Shown: one piece after another, positions 40,575-52,200 of the stretch
How positions within the stretch are numbered: the first letter of the stretch is position 1
Layout: every line of letters starts with the position of its first letter
Source: Littorina saxatilis
Taxonomy: Eukaryota; Mollusca; Gastropoda; Littorinimorpha; Littorinidae
Length of the DNA: 64,000 nucleotides
Reading direction: 5' to 3'
Assembly (NCBI RefSeq): GCF_037325665.1
Contig: NC_090249.1
Span: forward strand, 58,064,703-58,128,702
Position numbers and translations under genes: made by a program
The notes under the pieces: generated by a model
The model's input: the letters and a program-made list of their open reading frames with translations, nothing else
The model's database searches: none
Told to the model about the DNA's origin: nothing

Positions 40575-40990
40575 TATTCAACAGAAAATCTTCACTCTGA
40601 AAAGGAAGCACAGGCTGATTATTTGTATGTGTCCGAGTAAGTAGGAAAATAATTCAACAGAAAATTCTTACTCTGCTAGAAAGCGGCAAGACTGATTTTT
40701 GTTGATATGTGTCCAAGTAAATCAGGAAATGAGAATTTTTGTTGTTGATATGTGCCCGAGTAAATTAGGAGATTTATTGAACAGAAAATTCTTACTCTGC
40801 TAGAAAGTGGCTTGACAGATTTTTGTTGATATGTGTCCGAGTAAAGTAGGAAATGTATTCAACTGAAAATTCTTACTCTGCATGGAAAGTAGACAGGCTG
40901 ATTGTTGGTATGTGTCCGAGTGACAGGATGTTGTTGGTATGTGTCCGAGTGACAGGATGTTGTTGGTATGTGTCCGAGTGACAGGATGTT
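40575..40990. repeat. Irregular tandem repeat 'TGTGTCCGAGT'
   Basis: Three to four copies of a module of about 85-110 bp (CAGAAAATTCTTACTCTGC ... TTGTTGATATGTGTCCGAGTAAA) are followed by three copies of a short unit (TGTTGGTATGTGTCCGAGTGACAGGA). Confidence 0.85.
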
Positions 40991-41397
40991 ATTGCCCCGT
41001 GAAAAAGCCTGGGCGGATTGACGACTATTTACACGATGGTCAGTTTAGACGGAAAGGAAGGGGTCTTTAACCTTCACAACCCTACTTGCATGAGCTTGAC
41101 GTTTTGCTATTGCTTTAGCGTTGGAGGCGATACTGAAAGCCCGTTTCTCATTAATTGTGTTCGCTGATATCAGCACAGGCGCATGATTGTACACATTTCT
41201 TTGTTTTAATTTTATATATTTATTAATGAATGTTTGTTTAAAGTGTTTTTTTTTAGTGAGGACAAATTCATGTGTGTGTATGCCTGCCGGCAAGAACTAA
41301 CCCGTCAAGTTACTGTAAAGGCAAGTCTTATTCTTATATAATATAACTCCTCTTTGCTTTATTATAAAGCTCTGTGGTTGTCCGGGTCGTATCAGCT

Positions 41398-41900
41398 CAG
41401 GGCCGGACTAGGTAAGTACTAGGGGGGGGGGGGGGGGGGGGGTTACAGATGGAGGTCCAGGGGGCGAAGCCCCTTGGTGGGGGTCCAGGGGGCGAAGCCC
41501 CCTTGGTGGGGGTTGTAAGGGGGCGCTGAACGTTTTTTTGATGTTTCTGGGGGGAAAGGAAGCCTCTCCTTGCCGGAACGAAAAAGGTAAATTCGACAGC
41601 AAGCTGTATAGGCAATGAAGAAGAATTGAGATTGTAAGGACTCATACTTTTCATCACAAAAGAGTGCCGATGGATCCCCTATGACGCATAGGCAACGGCG
41701 GAATGCAATGCAAGGAATGTTCCCTTTTTCATAATTTTTTTTGGAGGGGGTGAGAGGTGCGATTTCTCCTCGGATTTCATGATGATCCAGATGCAACCCC
41801 CCCCCCCCCCCAAAAAAAAGCGTTTGGGAGGTACATGCTTAAGCCAGGGGGGGGGGGTTGCGCAACCCCTGTAACTCCCCCCCCCCTAGTCCGGCCCTGC
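41398..41900. mobile_element. M8-type GC-rich MITE, 'CAGGGCCGGACTAG' ends
   Basis: The ends CAGGGCCGGACTAG and CTAGTCCGGCCCTG are perfect inverted repeats. The interior has long G and C runs and a two-copy unit GGTCCAGGGGGCGAAGCCCC. Confidence 0.85.
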
Positions 41901-42417
41901 AGCTGACCAGTCGAGGGTGACTTGACACTAGAGAATGTTCAATAAAATGACCAGATACAATGCCCAAACAAATAGTGACACGATAGTGATATAAGTATGC
42001 ATGTTGTACATAAGCCGAAAGGTTACATTATTTGAAGCCCACTACCGGCAGTGAAGCCGCGAGAAATGTGCGCCGTCAAAATCAAATTTAACCGAACTTC
42101 TAATGAAAGGAGTGGTTCAGTCATTCTTCTTTTTGATTTCACCGAGAAAAACTAATCTATTCTATTCACTCTTATCTGATAAGCATATAGGTCATACACG
42201 ACTGAAACAAGATTTTTGAAAAGACTCCTGAGATATAAACGTCAACACTGATACGTTCTAATTAAATTTGACAGGAGAATGTTTTTTCATATACATATAT
42301 AGTTGTTTATCTCTACATATTTATCAAAGAGAATTTTTGCGCCAAACTCATGTTTTAAGTCGCTCTGAAACCTGTATACTTTGCTTGGCTTTGACGGTAT
42401 CGCGGTACAGTAGAGAA

Positions 42418-42761
42418 CCCCCCGCGGGTTAGGGGGAAGAATTTAGCCGTAAGAGGCGACTAACGGATTCTGTTTCTCCTTTTACCCTTGTTAAGTGTTT
42501 CTTGTATAGAATATAGTCAATTTTTGTAAAGATTTTAGTCAAGCAGTATGTAAGAAATGTTAAGTCCTTTGTACTGGAAACTTGCATTCTCCCAGTAAGG
42601 TAATATATTGTACTACGTTGCAAGCCCCTGGAGCAATTTTTTGATTAGTGCTTTTGTGAACAAGAAACAATTGACAAGTGGCTCTATCCCAACTCCCCCC
42701 TTTCCCCGTCGCGATATAACCTTCCGTGGTTGAAAACGACGTTAAACACCAAATAAAGAAG
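42418..42761 (+). mobile_element. Structured retroposon family R (copy 3)
   Basis: The 11-bp direct repeat ACAGTAGAGAA is at 42407-42417 and 42762-42772. Starts CCCCCGCGGGTTAGGGGG and ends CACCAAATAAAGAAG. The first stem-loop (ATGCT/AGCAT) is missing relative to copies 1, 2 and 4. Confidence 0.85.
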
Positions 42762-42772
42762 ACAGTAGAGAA

Positions 42773-43960
42773 GCCATAACTTTTTGCAGAACTCAGTTTT
42801 TGGGATCTTGTTCATGCTGTAAAACCGGCCGTAAAAAATACGAATCAGTACCGCAGATTTGATAAAGCTGCGTCCGATTACACTGTTGTCATTGATTTAA
42901 TAAATTACTATATTTACAGAACCAGGGATTGCGTTGACCGAACATTTCCGGTACTTTACGACCAGTAATAATCTGCAAACAACGAACATGAAATTGGAAA
43001 CCGGTATTACTCTACTGGTTGTTATTTGTTTTGTAAGGCGTTCTCCCACATGATACTATTATAATCACTTGATTTGACCAGTTGGTGTGGCATGACCGGC
43101 ATTGTGAGAGCAAGGATCCGTGCTTGTAAAGAGACAACTCTGGATTTGGAAAATGCCTTGCGCGATTACTGACAACTGTATTTGAGTAAATAGTGACCGA
43201 TCGTGGCAAATTACAACGAGTAAACAAACAAACACAAAAATAAACATACATACAAAAAGTATAAAAACAAACAAACACTGAAACAAGGTTACTTCATTGC
43301 ATGGTATTAAAGAAAGCGCGACAAAAACACTGCAACTGGTCGAATTAACCTTTAAACGGTGACTGAATACTTTATATAAAAGAAACGTACATTGATTAAA
43401 TTAATTGTTCCACGAAATAACCTCTTTTGATTTGGGATTCTTTAATTTTGAGGAAAAAAATCATATTAAAAAACAACAACCAATAACTATGAATGAGAAG
43501 CTGCTTGATTGCATACAAAAGCTTACCCCCACCCCACCCCCCACCCCCCCCCCCCCACCTTCCCCCAATAAATAAAATTAATGAAATAAAAAATGAATAA
43601 ATAAAATGATATAAATAAATAACTACAAACGTGTATCAGTGGCCTATGCTTAATGCGCTGCTCAGATTGTTACTGTCAGCAATAAAACCAGTTGCAGTGT
43701 TTTTATAAGCGCATAGTGCTTTTAGTTATGCGCTATAGAAATCTCCTTAATAAATAAATAAATAAAACAGTCCAATGGCTACATTTGTTTATTAACTTGC
43801 ACTTAATTCTTTTAAATTTCGTTCTTGGTTTGTGTTGTGTCTACTCTTTTAAATGCGACGGGCACAAAACTTCACAAACAACAAGTCGAAACTGAGTTAG
43901 AGTTAAAGAGATGCAGTAAAAGACCAAAGTGGGACACCAGTTTGTACCAGTGTTTCTAGT
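42773..43960. other. Intergenic, nothing recognised
   Basis: A/T-rich with a C-rich run at 43530-43570 and (TAAA)n patches. No gene or transposon termini were recognised. Confidence 0.5.
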
Positions 43961-44062
43961 TTGTGTGTGTGCGTGTGTCAGTGTGTATATGCCGGTGTGT
44001 GTGGGTGTGCCGCGGTGTGTGTGTGTGTGTGTGTGGTGTGTGGTGTGTGCCGCGCGCGTTTG

Positions 44063-45358
44063 TAATGCCTCGGTCTCACATATACGATTTTTCGGAAGTG
44101 TCGGGGATAGTTAAGTCGGCTAGGTCGGAAGTGTCGGATGCAAATTCGGCTCCAAATTTCACTCCCGACCTGTCCTTACGACTGATCCGACCATGTAGCC
44201 GACAAGCAGACGACAACCACCCGACTTTAGGGCCGACAAATCCGACATGTGTCCAGACACTTCCGACTGCAGTAACGACAATTCCGACTGCAGTTACGAC
44301 AGGCCCGGCTGAAAAACTTCCGAACAATAGCCGACTCTCACGACCAGTGTAACGACTAAACCGACTAGCTAACGACTGTCCTAACGACAAATCAGACTGC
44401 CCTTACGACTAATCCAGGGCCGGACTACCGGGGGGGTTATGGGGGTTGCGCAACCCCCCCCCCTAGCCTAAACATGTACCTTACTTATTTAATTTTTTTT
44501 TATTATTGCTTATTTTATGCCGTTTCATGCAAGGAGCGACCATTTTCCTATCTCAGAATATGACCTACCCGTCAGCTTCAGGGGGCTTCGCCCCCTGACC
44601 CCCACAACAAGGGGGGGGGTGGGTGGGTTCTAGGGTTTCCGGACCCCCCCCCCCCCCAGCCAAAAAATAAAAATATTGAATGAGGTATGCATTTCTTTAT
44701 TTTACATTGAGTTTCAATATTTGGGGTATTAATCAGTGACAAAATCTGCTGCCTGAAACTGGTAATGATCATCCTCAGAATGCACCAGATAGCACCATTT
44801 TGCATCCTTTCTTCAAAATTTTCCGGGGGGGCATGCCCCCGGACCCCCCTAGCAAGCTAGGCGCTTCGCGCCGTCGGCACTGGCGCTTCGCGCCTTCACA
44901 CCCATATCTTCACAATATACTTTTGAAAAAAACCAGTCATAAAATGAACTGATCGGCCCCTGCCGCCAGGGGGGACATCCCCCTGGGCCACCACTGGCAA
45001 CCCTCCCCCTCCTCTTCGCCTAGTCCGGCCCTGTAATCCGAACTGTGAACGAAACTATGCTACCGACAAACCCGACCACCCTTACGAGTCTTCCGACTAC
45101 CGTTACGACTAATCAGAATCGCCTTACGACTAAACCGACACGCTTACGACAACCACCCGACAAATTTCTATTCGTCTGAGTCGGGAGGCTCTTCCGACTG
45201 TTTTGAAAATTTCAAAACAGTCTGAAGGGCCTTCCGAACTATCCGACTTTTCAAAACGTGACAAAATTGCTAATTCTCACGAACTCTCCGACCTCTTCCG
45301 ACTTCCAGCCGACTACCTAAAGTCGGGTGACATTCGTAGATGTGAGACCGAGGCATAA
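44063..45358. mobile_element. 'ATGCCTCGGTCTCACAT' TIR element, interrupted
   Basis: ATGCCTCGGTCTCACATATACGA at the left is mirrored by TCGTAGATGTGAGACCGAGGCAT at the right. The interior is built from repeated heptamer-like words (TTCCGACT, TTACGACT, AACGACA and complements). An M8-type MITE (44415-45033) sits within it. Confidence 0.8.
44415..45033. mobile_element. M8-type MITE nested in the CCGACT element
   Basis: The ends CAGGGCCGGACTA and TAGTCCGGCCCTG are inverted, with a flanking duplication TAATC(C). Contains GGGGGGCATGCCCCCGGACC and GCTAGGCGCTTCGCGCC hairpins. Confidence 0.85.
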
Positions 45359-45587
45359 TACAGGCACACACCCTCAGTCACGACCCCACCCCCGGCGGCC
45401 CCACACAATCACAAGCAAGCACGCACGCACGCACCGGCACGCACGCACGGACGCATACCGCACTCAGTGACACACATACACGTGCATTGGCACTAACACT
45501 GACACACAGCCCACCATGCGGACAGACAGACAAACAAACAGACAGACAGACAACAATGCATACACGTATACAAACAGCAGGGGCGGA

Positions 45588-46078
45588 TCCAGAAAAAAAC
45601 AGAGAGAAAAAAAAGAAGAAAAAACCCCCAAAAAACCTGATGCTCAGATTGCACCAGATTGCTCCGTTATCCTTGAATTTTATCATAATTTTCCGGGGGG
45701 GGGGACTTGCCCCCGGACCCCCCTACGAGCCGGCCTTTGTCTTTTAAGTGACTGTTTTGTAAGGTAGTTGGGTAATTTGTTGGCTCAGGTTGTACCAGAT
45801 CAGTCAATTGTCCTTGTTTTGATCCAAATTTGGCTTCTTAAATTAGTTTTTTGGAAGGTGTATGAGGGGAAGTTTCTTGGCTCAGATTGCATCAGATTGC
45901 TCCATTTCCCTTGTGTTTAATCATCATTTTCTGGGGGGGGGGGGGGGCATGCCCTCGGACCCCCCTAGGAGGTTTGAACCGGCGGCTTTGCGCCCTCAAC
46001 TAAATGCTTCGCGTCGTCGAATTGTCCCTAAAAGAAATTTGGAACCCACCCCTTTAAAAATGATGTGATCCGCCCCTG
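45588..46078. mobile_element. M8-type MITE, 'CAGGGGCGGATC' ends
   Basis: CAGGGGCGGATC at the left and GATCCGCCCCTG at the right are perfect inverted ends. Internally 'CTCAGATTGCACCAGATTGCTCC' occurs in about three diverged copies, so the body is itself a tandem derivative. It ends about 170 bp before the C8orf76 start codon. Confidence 0.85.
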
Positions 46079-46123
46079 AGACAGACTGACACGCAGACAC
46101 ACAGACACATACACAGACACACA

Positions 46124-46157
<34 letters not shown>

Positions 46158-46246
46158 GCGAAACTATAACGTTTTATAACTCTATAATACAATAACAGTT
46201 AACGAGAGTTGTGCCCCCTGAAAAACACATTTTCGACAAAGCCAGC

Positions 46247-49200
46247 ATGGATCTTGGATTGGGGTTTGACGACTCTGACTTTGAACGTAAAGAGAAAATC
46301 ACCGCGGGAACGAAGACTTCATACAACGCCAAAGTCTGCAATCCACTGGTAACCTTTTCTCATAAATGAGAAGTAATAACTGTTCGGGCATGCCATGTAA
46401 GACGTTGTGTTGCGTTATCGTACATTTATCTGACTGATTCACTGAATATGCGGGTGTGTTCACTGGCTGGAAGCGCAAGGACTTGAGGAAGTACAGTGGA
46501 ACCCCCCTTTTAAGACCTTCAGAAGTCTGAGGAAATTAGGTAGTAAATAAGAGGGAGTCTGAAAATGGAGGTAAATTTACAGAGGTTATGAACAGAACAT
46601 CTAAAAAAGCAAAGTCTTAAAAGGGAGGAAGTCTTAAATTAGGGGGGTCTTAAAAGGGGGTTCCACTGTATACATGTACAGCCTGCATGTATAGTTGGTG
46701 TCTCTTTTCACTGTCAATCTGCTCCTATAATGCCAACACTCGGTAAACAATCTTCATCGTAATCACGCACACACACACAAATGCACGTGTACACACACAC
46801 ACACACAATCACAATCACGCACACAAACAAACACACACATTCACACACACACACACGGGAACACACACGGGAACACAGTCACTCTATCTCTCTCTGTATC
46901 CATAACCATGAGTCCATCTCAACGTTTGGCCCTAAACTTTGCCTTTGTTTCTTTTTTCATAACACAAAACCATGCGTCTTTTCCCAAACTTTCACTCGAA
47001 AACATGGTTCATGGTTACAGTCGGCAGTGTGGGAGAGCAAACCTGAAATTCTGTAGCACTTGACTGGACTTACCACTGTTGTCTTGGGCTGATATGATGT
47101 TTAAATGTATTTTTCAGTGGTTTGAGACAGAAGGAGAAGTAGACCCCGACAAATACACACTTCAGCTGAAGTACAGTGCAGATTACCACTTCCATCAAGG
47201 CAATTATGAAACTGCTGCTATGAAGTATGAACAACTTCTAGGTATGTTGCCTGTGTGATTTGCTCTGATTTATTCTGTGTGTGCGTGTGTGTTCACCAAT
47301 AAAAAATTAGATACTCAGTGGGAGTAAGTGTGTGAGTGTGTGTGTATGTGTAGTAATTAAGCGAGTAAGTGTATATGTGTCTGTTCATGTGTCTTTGTGT
47401 GCATGTGTATATATCAGTGTACTCAGGAGAAGGCAAATACTCAGTGGCAGAGTGGGGGGATTTTTTGAGTGTGTACTTGGTTGATTATAATAATTCTTGA
47501 AATTTAGCTGATGTAAGAACAAAAAGCCTTTGGTTGTTACTGACGGCAACAATAATGCCCGAACTTTGTGTTAGGCCAAAAAAGAAAATAGTCTGTTTAC
47601 GGTAACCCGACCGACCCTATTTTTTTCGCGCGACCCTAGACTTTTTTTTGGCATTTGGGGAAAAAAAAAAAATTCTTTTGTGCAAGATAACGTAAAAATT
47701 TGGTTTTTTTGGAGAAAAAAAAAAAATCCCGACCTACCGACTATTTTTTTGGCCTATGTTACCGTAAACAGACCTTTTTTTTTTTGGCCTTACGTACAGA
47801 GCTGATTCCCATGAGCAACATGCCAATGAGGCAGGATGTGCAGGAATCGCTATGCAGGAGTTATACCAAGCTTGGCAGGCACAAGGACAGCACAGACATT
47901 GCTTTCACAATGGTAAGACTTGGCATTACATCGTCCTGGATTTAGACATTTTAACTATGAGAATATTTTAATATTTTCTTTGTGAGTGAGCTACTCAGAG
48001 TTGATTCAATCATTTATTCTTACGTCAACTCACATAAATAGCATTAACTTCAGTTCATTGCTTAGGTATTGAAGTAGTACTCAACCCTGATACAGGGGGA
48101 GGTAACTCCCAAAACAAAACAAGTCCGTAGTCAAGGACAGGAGTCACCTCCCCTACCGGTAACCCCGCGCATGCGCGAGCCCTGCTGCCGGTCTTCATTC
48201 CACCCACTTCAACACTACTGATAGGACGTGTTGTAGTTCTCTGGCAATGTTTTGCCTTGGCCTTTGTGAAAGGCCATTTGACCTTGGTTTCCTGCGTTGC
48301 GTCTCTTCTTCTTGGTAAGAACGTTCTTGTTCTCGCAACGCGTTTTGACAGTTTGTAATTTTTCGCCTTCCCTGTGAAATTTTGTCACCACGTGTTACGT
48401 TTGGCACTTCGTTTCATTATGGCGGATAAAGGCTCGAAGAGCAAATCGAAGCAAGTTTCTCTTCTCGCATCCCCGGGAAAGGATAAGGATAAAGATAAAG
48501 ATAAAGCCAAAGCTAAGCCCAAAACATGAACCTCAGTAGCTTCTACCCCGGCCAAGCCGTCTGTGACTGTAGTGCAGGTTTTCAACCCCGCAACTAAGGA
48601 GTCTGCGCACGTGTCTATCGACATCGCGTTCGAAAGAGACGGTTCTGTCTCACTGCGTTTTCATCCCGATTTTCTCGCAAAGAATCAAAATCCTGACCAG
48701 CTTTCACCAGCTATTTCCATTCGGCCTCTCTGGGACATTTTGGCGCCCGGCGAACCGGATCTTTCTAATTGCCCGGTATGAGCGCTTAAGGCGTATTTGT
48801 CTCGCACCGCGCCGCTTAGAGCATCTAATCAGAAATTGCTATTTATTTAACTGAACCCAGCTAGAAATAAAGACATTGCAAAAACCACGCTTACCAGATG
48901 GTCTTCCACACTCATAAGGTTGGCATATCAGTGGTGGGAGACTCAAGGGGGGGGGGGGGGGGGGTGCAGTCAGTCCTCCCTCTACGTTTGCCTCGAACGC
49001 ATGAGGCTCGAGCGTGGGCGACTTCAATAGCTGTCCTCAAGTCTGGAAAGATGTCTGATGTTATCAACGCCGCTTACTGGACATCTCAGGACGTCTTTCT
49101 CAGCTACTACCTTCGGGACATTGCTAGCACTCGCCCGGATGGTACTAGCTGCCTCCCAGCCATGGTTGCCGCAGGCCAGATACTTCCGAGAGAATAATGA

Positions 49201-52200
49201 GTATCCCACCGCCTTTATGTGCAATCTGCTATTTATGTGAGTTGACGTAAGAATATGTGATTGAATCGAAAATTTCAATAAAAAAATTTTCATTTAATTA
49301 ATATACTTACTCAACTCACATAGTTCATACCCTCCCAACCATCCCCGCTAACATTTTTTATGTGTTGAAGGTGTGTGTTTCCGTGGGGGAATGAAGACCG
49401 ATAGCAGGGCTCGCGCATACGCGGGGTTAGCGGTAGGGGAGGTGACTCCTGTCCTTGACTACGGACTTGTTTTGTTTTGGGAGTTACCTCCCCCTGTACC
49501 AGGGTCGAGTACTACTTCAATACCTAAGCAATGAACTGAAGTTAATGCTATTTATGTGAGTTGAGTACGTATATTACTTAAATGAAAATTTATTATTGAA
49601 ATTTTCGATTAGGGCTTTACCTGTTATTTGTTATCTTTAAAGTGTTTATAGGTCAAATTATCAGCCCAGCTCACCACATACACAGGCTCAGTTTGGCACA
49701 GATGTTGTGTGTCGAATAATACAAGCGCAATAATTGCTAACTGGTAAGCCATGCCTTGTGTCCCGCGTGCACGCCAGAGAGAGCGAGTGGTGGGCGGAAA
49801 TGCTATTGCCCATGTGCGTACACCCACGTGACTGACTGCGGATGAATGATTCAGACCAGCTCGATTGATCGATTCCGAGAACTACTGAATACTGTCACAA
49901 CAGGCGACACATAGCCGCAGGCTAATCAGCTTATGAATTGTATTCAGTAATAACCACAGCCCTTTCACAAATGTATCAAACTTATTATCATTGCAGTGAA
50001 CTGTATTAGTGACATCTAGTGGTGACAGGTTTGAGGAGAATACTTGAGAGAACAATTTTTATGTCTAATTCACTTATTTGTTAACAAGAATCTTTTATTT
50101 CCTGATTAAAAACAAAAAGGAAAGATTTTATTGTATTACTCATTACTAATAAAGCTCGAGAAATAGCCCAGTGGAAATAAAAACGAGGCTAAATTGGGAG
50201 CTTGCCATTATTTATTTTGTCTTTTCCAGGTAGAGCAGATGAGGCGTGAAGATGATGCCCGGCAGAGACAGAGTCTCTTGCTTCTCTCTCAGGCCTGCAA
50301 GGCAGCCCAAGATTGGACAGGTAAAATTCACAAGCTCAATACAGTGGAACCCCCCTTTTAAGACCCCCCAATTTAAGACTCCCTCCCTTTTAAGACCCAG
50401 TATTCTCAGACTTTCTGTTCATAACCTCTGTAAATTTACCTCCATTTTTAGACTCCCTCCTTTTTTAGACTCCCTCCATTTTTAGACTCCCTCCATTTTA
50501 AGACCTTGTTTTCTCAGACTTTCTGTTCATAACCTCTGTAAATTTACCTCCATTTTTAGACTCCCTCCCTTTTAAGACCCTGTTTTCACAGGTTTTATGT
50601 TCATAACTTCTGTGAATTTACCTCCATTTTTAGACTCCCTCCCTTTTAAGACCCTGTTTTCTCAGACTTTCTGTTCATAACCTCTGTAAATTTACCTCCA
50701 TTTTTAGACTCCCTCCTTTTTAAGACCTTGTTTCCTCAGACTTTCTGTTCATAACCTCTGTAAATATACCTCCATTTTTAGACTCCCTCCGTTTTAAGAC
50801 CTTGTTTTCTCAGACTTTCTGTTCATAACTTCTGTAAATTTACCTCCATATTTAGACTCCCTCCCTTTTAAGACCCAGTATTCTCAGACTTTCTGTTCAT
50901 AACCTCTGGAAATTTACCTCCATTTTTAGACTCCCTCCATTTTAAGACCTTGTTTTCTCAGATTTGTGAAGGTCTTAAAAGGGGGATTCCACGGTAGACA
51001 ATGTTTCGGAAATAACTCTGTCAGGATTTTCAGTGATATGGCAGAGTAAGCTCCCCAGAAATGGGGGAAAGTTTTTTCAAGTGAGGCAGAACAACAGCAG
51101 ATGCAAGCTGGCTTATACCTGCCATGGTGACAAACAACTAAATATGTTGTGTATGTTATGCAATGTGCGCTCTATATAAAATATGCAATAGCGTTTTGTT
51201 TTTCTGTGGTATTTAGTTAACATTTATTGGTCATCTACTTTTTAAGTTGACTAATTTTCATGTGGCATTTAATTTTTCAGGCTGCATCTGTGCTCTGGAG
51301 GAGCTGGCCAGTCGGCAGAGTCAGTACGCCCCTTTCTGGCTGGAGCTGGGCAGAGCCTATCTACACTGCTTCAAAGACAGGGGTGACAGTCTTCAGCATC
51401 TACCACAGATTGTCACTTGCTTTGTCAGAGCTAGGTTTGTACAGTTAATGTTTGTCACATGTTTGATAATTTGTTCACTGCTGCCGGTGTTCCATGTTTG
51501 TGTTTGTACTTGATCATATTGACTTATTTTGAACAAAGTCTGTGGTAATTCCCTGATGTTGCCCAAAGAAAGGTACCAACAGTGTCAGGCAAGAAAGTTT
51601 TTGATTTTTTGTGGACTGATTAATTGAAACCTAGCAGGATAATAGAATGGATGTCGATGTTTAAATGACTGAAGTCAAACCTTGTCTGTGATTAGTGTAA
51701 TCTTTTAAGTGATGTAATTTTGTTAAGAATTTATGTGAGAAGTGGTGTGGAACAAGTTGGAGAAATCCCCTGCAAGTCCTACAGGTCACAGACAATCAAG
51801 AGATAGACATTTAGAACCCATATTTCCTCCCGTGGTATGGACAGTACCTCTTTCAATTTCTTTCTTTATTTGGTGTTTAACGTCGTTTTCAACCACGTTT
51901 ATCGCGACGGGGAAAGGGGGGGAGATGGGATCGAGCCACTTGTTAATTGTTTCTTGTTCACAAAAGCACTAATAAAAAAAAATTGCTCCAGGGGCTTGCA
52001 ACGTAGTACAATATATTACCTTACTGGGAGAATGCAAGTTTCCAGTACAAAGGACTTAACATTTCTTACATGCTGCTTGACTAAAATCTTTACAAACATT
52101 GACTATATTCTATACAAGAAACACTTAACAAGGGTAAAAGGAGGAACAGAATCCGTTAGTCACCTCTTACGACATGCTGGGGAGCATCGGGTAAATTCTT

